A stretch of 64,000 bases of DNA, taken from positions 1,072,405-1,136,404 of the forward strand of contig CACRSC010000010.1 in the NCBI GenBank assembly GCA_902651635.1. The letters are read 5' to 3'. Position numbers and translations under genes: made by a program. Positions 28,476 through 38,925 of this stretch are shown piece after piece. Numbering within the stretch: the first letter of the stretch is position 1; each line of letters begins with the position of its first letter. The stretch comes from Mastigamoeba balamuthi. Lineage: Eukaryota; Evosea; Mastigamoebida; Mastigamoebidae. The notes beneath the pieces are model-generated. The model saw nothing but the letters and a program-made list of their open reading frames with translations. It did not search any database and had not been told where the DNA came from.

Positions 28476-29441
28476 ATGCTGCCCCTCGCGCTCCTCCTCG
28501 CCGCCAACACCACGACGACGTTCTCGTCCGAGTACTGCCCCGCGTACGCGCCGTTCTTCGGCAGCATGGGCGTCACCTCGTCGATCGTTTTCACTGGTGC
28601 GCTCCACTCCCCCGCGCCCTCTCATTTTCCAAGCGGCAACGCTCCTCAAACCCCACGCCCCCGCTGACCGCCCTCTCCCCCTCTCCCCGCCGCCGCGCAG
28701 TGCTGGGCTCCGCGTACGGCACGGCCAAGAGCAGCGTCGGCATCTCGAGCATGGGTGTCATGAAGCCCGAGATGGTCATGAAGGCCATCATCCCTGTCAT
28801 CTTCGCCGGTATCATCGGTATCTACGGCCTCATCATCTGCATCATGATCATCACCAACAGTGCGCTCCTTCGCCCGCCCCCCTCCTCCCCCTATGGCCCG
28901 GCGCAGGGTGCGCCCTCTTTTTTTGCTTTGTTGATTGCGCCATCGCTTTTTTTTTCTCTTGGGGGTTTTGGTCTTTTTTAATGCTTTTTTTCGCGCGGGG
29001 TGCCTTTTGGGCGACCAACAGTCAAGAACGACGGCAAGTACACGCTCATGGCCTCGTTCATGGACCTCGGCAGCGGCCTGACTGTCGGCCTGTGCGGTCT
29101 CGGTGCCGGTACGCCAACGCTCCTCCTCCCTCTCCGCTCCGCCCACCCAAATTCCAAGGCGGGGAGACAGAAGATCTCCGCCGCGATCTCTTGCGATTTG
29201 AAATTCAATCTCTAATTGCCGGCGGATTCCCTCTTTTGCTCTCCCCACCCTCGGCGCAGGCATGGCCATCGGCATTGTCGGTGACAGCGGTGTGCGCGCC
29301 ACTGGCCAGCAGCCCCGCCTGTACGTGCCCATGGTGCTGGTGCTCATCTTCTCTGAGGCCCTGGGTCTGTACGGCCTGATCGTGGCCATCCTGCTCACCT
29401 CCAAGGGCACGAGCGCCTCGTGCGAGCCCCCGTCGTCGTAG
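28476..29441 (+). CDS. V-type ATPase 16-kDa proteolipid subunit c
   Basis: Four exons, 28476-28596, 28701-28859, 29022-29108 and 29260-29441, give 182 residues; the introns are 104-162 nt, longer than is typical here and pyrimidine-rich. Four transmembrane helices are visible: [60 protein letters not shown]; and [20 protein letters not shown]. The last carries the conserved proton-binding Glu in [13 protein letters not shown]. Family hallmarks [23 protein letters not shown] and [14 protein letters not shown] are present. Subunit c forms the membrane rotor of the vacuolar proton pump in endomembranes. The C-terminal tail is about 15 residues longer than usual. Confidence 0.95.
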
Positions 29442-30146
29442 GGCGCCCTCCTGTGTGCCTCTCGGTGCTCTCCTGTTGCCCGAGCGTTCCGCCGCCTCCA
29501 CCCGAGCGGCTGAGGGGGCGGGGAGATAACAACGATCGTTTGCACCTCCCGAGTGCCCCGGCGCCTGTTGTGCCTTGCCAGTGCGCGTTGGCCGCCTCCC
29601 TTGGTCTCAGGTGCTCAGGCCACTACCCTCGGCATGGCCGGCCGGCCAGTGACAGGGCCTCGCACCTACGGACGCTACGGTGTTCTGGTGCTGGTGGGTG
29701 GGGTGGTGAGCTTGTAAAGAGAGGGGATGGCCATTGGACTGGTGGAGATGTTGCCGGATGGTGACCGTCGTGCACCTGCAGACCACAGACTGCAGACTGG
29801 AGCACATCGGGCTGAGTACATGGCCCTTCATCATCGCGCTCAGTGCTCCAAGCTGGCTCAGGCGCAAATAGAGGTGGGAGAGGGGGCACGGCACTGAAAT
29901 ATAACCAGACACGTACATAGGCCACGACGGCTACGCCGCAGATTGCAGTTCCAATTCGCATGAGCGGAGTCACCTCCGGGATATCTGCCGGCGGGGGAAT
30001 CACGATACTGAGATATTTTTCCGACGCCCAGGGTTGTCGCAGGAAGCGCACCGCCACACCCGGCCACCAACGCACCGAGCCGGGCCCCCGCCGCCGCCAG
30101 CCCGCGACCCCCCGCAGCCCAGCCCAGCCCCGCCTCCCCGCGCACG
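29442..30146. other. 0.7-kb intergenic region with two promoter-type elements
   Basis: No coding exon is supported. GATATCT at 29980-29986 and AGATATT at 30011-30017 lie 130-165 nt before the GSAP start codon and match the element seen upstream of other genes. The rest shows nothing recognisable. Confidence 0.4.
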
Positions 30147-33100
30147 ATGTTCCGCGCGACAGAGGCGCTGCGCCTCGACGTGCTGCGCGGCCTGCTGCCC
30201 GCCTGCCAGTCGCCCGCCCACCCCGCCACCGCCATCCGCGCCGTCGGCATCGAGCGCGGCGCCATCCTCCTCTTCGCCGTCCACTGCACCTCTCCTGTGC
30301 GCGGGCGGGACTCCCCCCGTCCTCCTCCTCCTCGGCTGCCACGCCCGCCGCCGTCGCCCGTTGGCCGTCCACGGGCCGGAGGCGAGCGGGTTTTCTGCGG
30401 GTTCTGACGTAATACGTGACGTGGGCGGGGCAGGAGGGGAGGGGCAGGACGTTCGTCAATGCGTTTGAGTGCAGGACGCGCGGGTTCGAGCAGCTGTGGG
30501 AGACGGACGAGGAGCTCGAGGTCGTGTGGGCGACGACCAACGAGCACAAGAGCGTCCTGGGCCTCACGGTCCTCTACAGGGCCTCGGACGGGCGCAGTTC
30601 CGCTTCCCCCTTCCCTTTCCCCCACCTCGCTGCGGCCACCTCACACGCGGGTGTCTCCGTGTCAGATCTGTACGATTCCGTCGTCGCGTTTATCGGGCCG
30701 TACGCGGCCAAGAAGCCCGGGCTCGTCACGCAGCGCTCGGAGCACCCGCAGCGCCTGCAGGTGCGCGCCACGGTTTTCCGACGCCTCGGCGCGGTTATGA
30801 CGTCACGCGCTGGCAGTGGCTGTACGACTCTGTGTGGCGCGGGGAGCACGTGGCGTACCTGCTGTTCGTGTCGGAGCGGGAGAAGGCGGTGGTGATCAGC
30901 GCCTGCGGGGCGCCCAACCGCCAGTCGCTGCGCATCGAGAGCACCGCGGCGGGCAAGCACTCGTTCCTGCACCTCGACCAGCGCTCCAACACGCTCTACG
31001 CGCTGCACGGCGCGATGCTGCGCTGCGTGCGCCTCGGCCCCGATGCCGCCAGGCGCAGCAGCTTCGGCAGCGGCGGCGGCGGCGCGGGGCAGCAGAGGAT
31101 CGTCGAGTACGCGCTGGCGTGCGCGGTCGTGCAGGACGAGCTGCACTCGGCGTCGCCCTTCCCCTACAACGTGGGCTCGGGCGAGCCCCGGCTGCCGCAG
31201 CTGCCCTGCGCCCGCGTGGTCTCTCTCGAGGGAGTACGCGCGACAGCAATTCTCACCAATTCAATTGAATATTGAAGCCACCGCGAGCTCACTTGCTCCC
31301 TTCCCTCTGCGCAGAGCTCCGCGTGCCTCTGCGTGCAGCACGAGTTCCCCGTGGGGCCCGACGGGGAGCCGGTGCCCGCGGTGCCCGTGACGGTGTGCGC
31401 GCTGCGGTCGAGGACGCGCGTGGACTTCACGATACCGCTGCTGCGCGGCGCGGCCGACGCGGGGCAGCTGCTGGCGACGCGCGTGGTGTTCGACACGCTG
31501 GCGGACTACATCGTCGTGTGGATACCGGGGCACTACCTGCACCTGCTCGACCTCAGCGAGCTGCACAGCGCCAGCGCGGGCGTCGTGGCCACGGGGGCCG
31601 ACGCCGCGGCCCAGCGCGTGGGCCAGACGGCGGTGGTGGCGTTCGACATGCTGCTGCCCTCGGAGAGCAGCGACGAGGGCGACAGAGCGCTGCAGAGGCC
31701 GCCGGACGTCGTGGGACACGCGGTCCTGGACGCCGCCAAGGGCATCGTCTTCAATTACTGCTTCGACAGGTTTGTGCCGTCTCTCCCCCCTCTTCTCTCA
31801 CTCTCACGCTTCCTACACGCGTCTCCAACGTCTCCGGCACGAGTTTTGCCATCCCTTGCGTTGCCATACGGAACGCTCACCTTCGCTCGTTGCCTGCAGG
31901 ACGCATCTGCTGAAGATGTTCGAGGCGCCGCGGCCGGAGATGCACGCGCTGCTGCTGCACGCGGCGTGCATACATATGGAGGACATGGAGCTGGCGCACC
32001 AGGTGGTGATGCACGTGCTGAGCACGAACCCCAGCAACGCCAAGGTCGGTCTGTTCAAGGAGTTCCTCTCGGGCGCCACCTTCAGCGCGCTGCGCTTCCG
32101 CCTGCCCCCGCACATACTCAGCAAGCTCTCGTCGACGACGACCGACACGGTCGACCTCGCGCAGGCGCTCAGGAAGCGCACGGACATCGAGAACAGCTCG
32201 GTGGCCCCGCTCTGCTCCAACGCGCCCTCGAGCCTCAAGTCGTCGCCACGCGACGCGGGGCGCTACGAGCGCAGGTCCTCGTTCGGCAGCTCGCACAGGC
32301 AGAACCTCCTCGTGTTCTTCCGCACGCTTTTTGGCAGCCAGCCCTCGAGGGGTGCGCGCAAGCCCCAAGGGACTCGGGACAGCGCCGCCTCTGACACGCC
32401 TTTACGCACGCAGACCCAGCGGACATGCCGCACCCGTTCCTGGTGGCCGACGGCGCGAGGGGAGGGGAGCCGCACAGCTCGTTCGAGCGAGCGCGCTACC
32501 CTGAGGTCGAGGCGCAGATTGCGACGCTGGCGGCTGCGCTCCGCGAGCACTTCCCGTCCAAGGACGACTGCGCGCGGGCGGGCACGTATGCCGAGGCGTG
32601 CATCAAGTGCCAGATAGAGCAGACCGAGGCCCTCGACCACCTGATAGCGCTGAGCTTTGCGGAGCGCTCGTCTACGCCGCGCGACAAGCTGTCGGCGTTC
32701 CAGACGATGGAGAAGCTTCTGTGCGCCATCACGGAGCTGCAGATCATCACGCCACGCGGGTTCCAGCTGCGCTTCTCGCAGCTCGCGTTCGACTGCCTGC
32801 CGGAGAGCGTGTTCCTGCAGTACGTGGACCGCGACGTCGTGCGCGTCACTGGTGAGCTTGTGGCCGAGATGCAGAAGCGGGGCATTCACCAGAGCAGCCC
32901 GGGGGTCTTCTACCACGTACTGTGCAAGCTGCCCCTGAGGGCGGCCGTCGCTGCGCTCGTCTCGCAGGGGGAGCGGATGCCGCAGTACGTGCTGGAGCAC
33001 GCGCTGAGCGCACAGCCACAGCTCGCGATGGCGCTGGGGCGCGTGGACCTGAGCTCGTGCGAGCGCAGCCCGTTCATCCCGCTGTCTCTGCTGCTCAAGG

Positions 33101-33252
33101 TCGTGGCGCAGCAGCGGGGGCAGATGGCCTCTGCGCCGTCTGGTTCGTGCGTAGCTGGCGATGTGGATTGGGGGTCAGTGGTGGACCGCGCCGGGTTCGA
33201 TTACCTGGCAGAGGACCTGCAACTGCCCTCGTACAGCCACGCATCTCGATAA
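30147..33252 (+). CDS. gsap: Gamma-secretase-activating protein (GSAP/pigeon) homologue
   Basis: Seven exons, 30147-30296, 30434-30596, 30666-30760, 30817-31233, 31315-31769, 31900-32351 and 32414-33252, give 856 residues, almost the length of human GSAP (854). The N-terminal half reads as the family's beta-propeller-like region: AVGIERGAILLFAVH, FVNAFECRTRGFEQLW, ESTAAGKHSFLHLDQRSNTL and VFDTLADYIVVWIPGHYLHL, the last matching YYVAVYLPGHFFHLL of the human protein. The C-terminal half is helical, with KLSAFQTMEKLLCAITELQI and RFSQLAFDCLPESVFLQYVD, corresponding to the GSAP-16 domain. In animals GSAP modulates gamma-secretase; whether that applies here is unknown. No membrane segment is visible. 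Confidence 0.85.
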
Positions 33253-33447
33253 GACACGCCTGTTTAAACAAGTATTTGGCCCGCTTCCTAGAAGGAGCAT
33301 ATTACCTTTAGTTCGGTGCCAGTAGCCGTTGCTCCACACCGCCAATTTTGTGCTGTGTGGTCGAAAAACAAAAAAAAATACCTTGTTCTTCACAGCCGAA
33401 GGATGTCGAGTGCAGCGATGATGTGCATGGGGTGCGTTATGCTGGCC

Positions 33448-33464
33448 GGGGGGGGGGGGGGGGG
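33448..33464. repeat. 17-nt homopolymer G run
   Basis: Seventeen consecutive G residues lie between the GSAP stop and the RapGAP stop codon. Such runs are unstable and could be a sequencing or assembly artefact in length. Confidence 0.8.
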
Positions 33465-33532
33465 TCTTGCAGATGGGGGAGGGAGTAGAGGGAGTGTCGA
33501 AGTGTTGATGGGTGCGAAATCTCTAATGGGAA

Positions 33533-34688
33533 TCAAACGGGCTTGGCGATCTTACTGTACTTGCGGATCATGTCCTCGAGCAGCTGCTGCCTCGTTCGCG
33601 TTCTCAGGTCTGAGAACGGCGGCGAATGCAAGGCTGCCTGCTCCGCATTGAGCACTGAAGCCAATTCCTTGGGTTAGCCGCGGGCAGACAGGGCAGGCGG
33701 CCAGATGGGGTGGCGCACATTTGGTGAGCAGAAAATTGGCGAACGCCTTCGTCTTCGGGAACACTGGCGGGTCAGGCAAATCCGGACCGAACGGGCGCAT
33801 CCCGCGCTTTGTGGCAATCGAAATGGTGTAGTGCGAGGCGTCCAGACAGCTCACGATCACAAACACATCTTTGGAAGACACGCAAAAAGTCAGAAAACCA
33901 AAAAGAAGCAGAACTTGTAAAGGGCAGGATGAACGCACGGTTGAAGTGCGAGGTCATGCACTGCGGAGGGAACGGGGTGTTGCCCTCTTTGAAGACGATG
34001 ACGACGATGTCGTTGCCGATCTTGCTCTTGCGGTTGATCTGCTGCGGGTCGCTCTCGCTGAAGGGTATCATGGTCGACACGTGGTACATGATCTCGAGCC
34101 CCGCAAACTCCCTGAACACACTCTCCTCCCCCGTCGTGTCGCACAGCGTGTCCAGGTTCGCCGCGAACCTCTTCCACCCCTTGAGTCTCACGCGCTCCCC
34201 CAGCAGCCCCAGGAACTCGTCAAACTCGGCGCTGGGCTCCGTGTTGGAGAAGAGCGCGTTCTCGTCGCGCTGCCCCTGCCGCGCGTAGACTACGCCGAAC
34301 TTGACCTTGCGCACGACGCTGCGCTCCTCCATGACCGACAGGTCCGCGACAATCTCACGGCCGTCGACGAGCGAGAGCTGCGTGCGGGCCAGCGAGGGCT
34401 CTGCGGCGACGAGCGTGCCGACGATGCCGCGCAGGCCCTTGCCCGTGGCTACCCAGCTCTCGTCGAGGTACAGCACGCGGTTGTCGTCCTTGGTCCGCAC
34501 GATCGCCGTGTAGCAGCGTGTCTGCGCGTCGGGCTCCGCGGCCAGCGAGATGATGACTGGCGTCGTCGGCAGCTTCGCCACAATGTTGTAGTGCTCTGGC
34601 ACGCACACGTCGAGTTAGCGCCAAACACACGCAGAAGTACGGCCTCTCTACAAAGACCACCTCCGACATGCGCAACGTCTGAAGTCAT
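33533..34688 (-). CDS. RapGAP-domain GTPase-activating protein
   Basis: Exons are read as about 34688-34661, 34595-33939, 33868-33719 and 33654-33533 (318 residues); the first exon is uncertain. The RapGAP domain is nearly the whole protein: EFDEFLGLLGERVRLKGWKR, DTTGEESVF, EIMYHVSTMIPFSESD, then IGNDIVVIVFKEG with the catalytic 'asparagine thumb' Asn, FPPQCMTSHFN-HVFVIV formed across a splice, RPFGPDLPDPPVF and FLLTK-LLNAEQAALHS, ending in a basic helix QLLEDMIRKYSKIAKPV. These proteins stimulate GTP hydrolysis on Rap/Ras-type GTPases by supplying an Asn. It appears to be a minimal form, without the PDZ or other domains of animal relatives. Confidence 0.88.
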
Positions 34689-34786
34689 CGAGGGCTCAAG
34701 CCCCGCAGAACCACAGGGTTGCTAGGCCCGATCGCAGTCTGTGGCGGGTGCAAGAGGAGCCTCCCACAAAAGCAATAAAACAGCCC

Positions 34787-37531
34787 TCAACCCTCAGCCA
34801 TGCCACCGTGGCCAGCCAGAGGATACGCCTGCGCACACACCGGGGAGAGAGGAGAGGCGGGCGTACTCTTCTGGCTGAGCTCTGAGGCGTAGGGGGTCTG
34901 GTAGGACGATTGCTGCTCGAGCTCGAGCCTGTCGGAGCAGCTGAAGCCACCGCCGCCCTGCTCGACGCGGAACTGACCAAAGCACTCGGGGTCCACGTGG
35001 CACTCGAGGATCGCCGACAGCTCGTCGGGTGACGCGCCGCCGAGCTCCTGGCCCCTCTCCTCCTGCGGCGTCTGCGCCGACGCGGCCGTCCCGGGCTCCT
35101 CGGTGGCCTGCTCGGGCACCGAGAGCGTCCGCATCGGCGGCGTGCGGACGAACTTGTCGAGCGACGCCGTCTGCAGCGCCTTGATCGCGACGAGCTGCGG
35201 CGGCTTGGGCCGCTTGGAGATCCACTTGCTCAGGTGCTGCTTGGCCCGGTGGCGCTCCTGCCGCGGGCTGCTGAGCTGCAGCTCGTGCAGCTCGCGCAGC
35301 ACCTGGAAGCGCGACCGCGCGGCCACCTCCGAGTCGCGCCAGTGCAAGTACTCGCCTATGCCCTCGATCTCGCCCACGGACGCCGCCTCCTGCACGCTCA
35401 GCGGGTTGTACGCCACAATCGACGACCTGCTCCGCTCCCGCCCGTGCGCAGACGGCGCCGGCAGCGACACGCTGCTCGCGCACCGTATCTCTTCGATTTT
35501 CGCCGCCGAGATCGAGCTGATCTGGTGCTGTGGCTGCTGCTGCTGCTGCTCGGCCATCATGACGCGGCGCTGGCGCTCCTCGCCGCCTCCCAGCGACGCC
35601 GTCTTGAGCGTCGTCGCGCGCGCGCGCCCGGTGACAGGAGTGCGCGGGGCGACGACGAGCGCCGGCTTGCGCGGCGTCGTAGGGACAGAGACGGGCGCAG
35701 GGAGCTTGAGCGTGCGCTCCGAGAGCTCCTTGAGCGCGCTCTGCAGCTGCGCGGCCGCGCGGACGGCCTCCTCGATGCTGGCCTTGTGCACAGACTCCGC
35801 GTGCTCGCGGTACCAAGTGAGCTCCGAGCGCAGCGCCTCGATCTCCTCCTCGCGCTGCTGTTCCTCCTCGCGGTAGCGCTGCTCCATCTCGGCCATGCCC
35901 GTGCGCGCCGCCAGCAGGCTCGTGCTCAGCTCCGCGACCTGCCGCGCGAGGGTCGCGGCCGCGTCGGCGCCGTCGGAGCCCGCGGCGGGCGGCCCCGCGA
36001 GCTTCCGCGGGCTCGACACAACGGGCGCGGAGCTGCGCTTGGGCTCCGAGGAGGCCGCCACCGCGAGCGCGGGGTGCACGAGGCGCGCGGCGGCGTCGGC
36101 TGTTGCGGGCTTCTGCAGCTCCCTCTGCTGCGCGGGGCTCGCGGGCTCGATGTCGCGGGGCAGCGGGGGCGCCACTTGGCCTGCGTTCTGCGCGGACCTC
36201 GGAGAGTCGCCTTGTCCGCGGGCGGCATTGGGCTCCGCGGGCGCCTGGCGCGCTGCCGCCTGTCCAGCGCCGTCCTCCTTCCGCGGAGACTTACGCTCAC
36301 CCGCAGCGGCCGGCGGCGGGGTTCTCGACTTCGCAGGTGCCACGATGGGGGGCACCGCCGTCGCCGTCGCAGTCGCCGCCGCATTGCCTTCGGTCCGCGG
36401 CGACTTGGCTGCGGCCTGCTGCTTCGGCCCCGCGGTCGCCACCGGCTCGAGCTTCTCCGCGGAGATCCTCGCAAGGGCCACCGCGAGTGGCATCGGCGAG
36501 CAGGGGCTGTAGTCCGGGGGCTGCGCCCTGTCCGCGGCCTTCATGGGCGTGGCCGCGGCATCCGCGCCGCCACCCTCCGCGGTCGCCTTGCGCGGCGTGT
36601 GGGCCTCCGAGGCTGCGCGCGACGACGACCGCGAGCGCGGGGCGCTGAGCTCCCCGTCCGAGGCGATCGAGCTCAGCAGCGACCCCAGCGACGGCCCCGT
36701 GGGCTCGCGCGAGCTGCTCCGCTGCTTCTTCGCGCTGCTCTCGCGCTTGTGGTGCGAGTGCCCTCCGTGCTTCTGCGCCGACTTGGACTGCGTCTCGCGG
36801 ATGCCGCTGGCTCAGCGCCTCTCGGCAGAGACGGACAAAGCAAAAGCGCCAACGGGAAACACAACAAAAGCGGACTTTGCGCGCACGGAAAAAACCCGCG
36901 CGCTGACAGAGAGATGACGTGTCGTGACGGCTTACGGGGCTCGAGTAGACGGCCAAGGGCGAGCCGCTGGGGGTCACGGCGGCCGCGAACGCCGCAGCGG
37001 CCTCGCGCGTGTGGAAGCCGACGCCGACGGCGAGCCCCCTCTGCGGGCATCGCAGCACAAAGTAGCGCGAGCTGTCCTCGAGGCGCAGCACCGCCACCTC
37101 CTCGCCGTCGCCGCCCGCCACGCGCTCCCCCGTCTGCGAGTCGCTCAGCTGCACCCGCGGCGGCGGCCCCGCGGTCACGCTGACCTCCGACTGCGCCCGC
37201 GAGCTCCCCCAGTCCCTGGCCCTGCGGGTCGCCGGCTCTCTGCGGTCAGACGCGGTGCGGCGAAACGCGGGAGCCCGTCTGAAACGCGGTGACCTCAACA
37301 AAATCCCGGATCCGACACAGAGAAGAGGCGGGGGGAAAAACCGGCGCAGCGAGGGGGGAAGAGGGGGGGGGAGATGCGGTGACGTGGGTGCAGGTGCTGT
37401 GCGGATGCGGTGCAGAGGGGGGTGGAAAGCGGGGATACGCACGAGGCAGAGGGGGAGGAGTGCGAGCTGAGGCGCCAGCAGGGCCAGCAGCAGCCGCTGG
37501 GCGGCGCGCCAGCGGGAGGCTTGGAGGACAT
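34787..37531 (-). CDS. NECAP-type PHear domain protein with coiled coil
   Basis: Exons 37531-37443, 37239-36936 and 36787-34787 give 797 residues. The second intron's acceptor was chosen at a CGCAG that keeps frame with a GTAAGC donor. The second exon encodes a PHear fold like that of NECAP proteins: ARDWGSSRAQSEVSV, EVAVLRLEDSSRYFVLRCPQ and AVGVGFHTREAAAAFAAAV, the last two equalling the VTDSSRYFVIRI and IGIGFTDRGDAFDF signatures. A 220-residue Ser/Ala/Pro/Lys-rich disordered region follows, then a coiled coil (MAEMEQRYREEEQQREEEIE, continuing to about 35710), and a further acidic low-complexity tail. NECAPs bind AP-2 and regulate clathrin-coated vesicle formation; the long tail and coiled coil are not part of usual NECAPs (about 275 residues). 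Extra 5' exons are possible. Confidence 0.72.
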
Positions 37532-37614
37532 GGCGCTAGGCTAGGGGGAGGGGGAGCTCCGTCCGTGCGCGCCCCACGACCGATGCAGATAAGCGATCAA
37601 TCTGAGCCAACCGC

Positions 37615-37622
37615 AAATATCT
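37615..37622. promoter_or_regulatory. AAATATCT element in a divergent promoter
   Basis: One exact copy lies between the divergent start codons at 37531 (minus) and 37693 (plus), 70 nt before the latter. Confidence 0.45.
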
Positions 37623-37692
37623 CCTATCTCGGCCAGCCCTCCCCCCCACGAGCTCGGGAAATCTCGCGACCGCTTGTCCGGCTCTCTTCTCG

Positions 37693-38331
37693 ATGTCGTC
37701 GGCCACCGCCGCCTGCGACGCGAGCTTCGTCGCCGACGCCCGCGCGCTGGTCGCCGGCGGGGCCTGCGCGGCGGTGCTCGCCAAGCACTACCTGAGCGCG
37801 GCGCGCAAGCACCAGCGGCTGTACTTTGCGGGCTGCGAGGTGCCGCCTAAGAAGTACTTCTACGTCGCGCGGCCGCTGGTCTGCGCGCTGTGGCTGGCCG
37901 GCAGGCCCGGGCTGCGCGCCGACGGCCTCGACGAGGCCCCGCCCATGCTCTTCGACGCGCTGGCGGGCGAGACCCCGGCGGCGCACGCGAGGGAGTCGGA
38001 CGCGAGGGCCCTGCAGCGGCTGCAGTGCCTCCTCGCGGACCACAGCAGAGGGGCCAGCCCCGACCTCATGCCAAGGTGTGCCACCCGCTGCCCGGGGGTG
38101 TGTGGGGGGGGGGGGAGCTGAGGGCTGTGCGTGCGAGATGGGGGGACGACTGACAGGCCGGGCAGGGAGAGGATGCTGGACGACTGGGTCGAGAGGCTGT
38201 TTGAGGACGCCGAGAGAGCGATCGCCGCGATGCCTGGCGCCACTGGCAGGAGGCCTCTTCCCGCCGTGGAGCCCTTCAACGAGCTGTGTGCCCGGGCAAT
38301 CCTGCAGTTGCCCGCTGACGCCTGTATCTGA
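37693..38331 (+). CDS. Stand-alone protein like the C-terminal half of RlaP/COG3541 nucleotidyltransferases
   Basis: Two exons, 37693-38075 and 38166-38331, give 182 residues. The core has the bacterial RlaP-type pattern KHYLSAARKHQRLYF, PPKKYFYVARPLVCALWL, a PPMLFDAL motif, then a C-terminal helix bundle (MLDDWVERLFEDAERAIAAM and EPFNELCARAILQLP). In the bacterial family this helical part follows a nucleotidyltransferase fold with a GSR...D-x-D motif; that catalytic part is absent here, and the divergent neighbour leaves no room for it upstream. Either a helper or truncated version, or the catalytic piece is encoded elsewhere. Probable transfer from bacteria. Family call is from memory of the motif. 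Confidence 0.58.
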
Positions 38332-38925
38332 ACCGCCATGCATAGTGCACCCCAGCAATTTTTCCAAGTGGATTGAACCAGACTTCTGAAGGCTGTCGTA
38401 CTCGGCGTGATTGCATGCGCTTCACACAAGTGGCAACAACAACCAGCTGAAGGACAAGAATGGTTTATTTGTGGCAGACAAACAAACAAGCCGTGTGGAA
38501 GTGAAGAGATCGTGGTCTAGGGAGCTGGCGGAAAAGGAAGAGCAGGGTCCAAAAACAAGAGCCCATGGTACTTGGGAGGAGATGCGCCGTAGTGTGGGTG
38601 AAAGAACCGGGCGGGCCGAGGTAGAGCTAATTGATTGCACTATTTTGATCTTCGCAAGCGGGTGTGTGAGGGGCTCCCCTGTCCTTCTACCCAAGTGCCC
38701 CCCAGGTTGGTGTGTAGTGTTCGTTTGGGTTGTTGTTTTTGGATGCCGGCTATTCGATCTCTCGTCCGTGTCCCCCAGACGCCCCACCCACCCCCCAACC
38801 CAGAAAGAGTTTAGCGGGAGGGGGGTGGGGTGTGACAGAGTGTTGTTGTGGAGAAAGGGGTGCTAGAACCTGAGGGACAGTTGCGGCCCCCGACAGGGGC
38901 AGCAAAGGCGTCGGGGTCCCTCGAC
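38332..38925. other. Intergenic, between convergent genes
   Basis: This 594-nt stretch lies between the stop codons of the RlaP-like gene and the Pumilio gene. It is less GC-rich than coding regions and holds no supported frame or RNA. Confidence 0.4.

Noticed and set aside
34830-34900. A possible 38-nt intron near the 3' end of the NECAP-type gene (GTACGC...GTGCGCAG)
   Set aside because: Shorter than any well-supported intron here, and the unspliced frame is open and ends sensibly.
35234-37183. 649-residue plus-strand frame
   Set aside because: Antisense to the NECAP-type gene, made of Arg/His/Leu-rich noise typical of GC-rich antisense frames.
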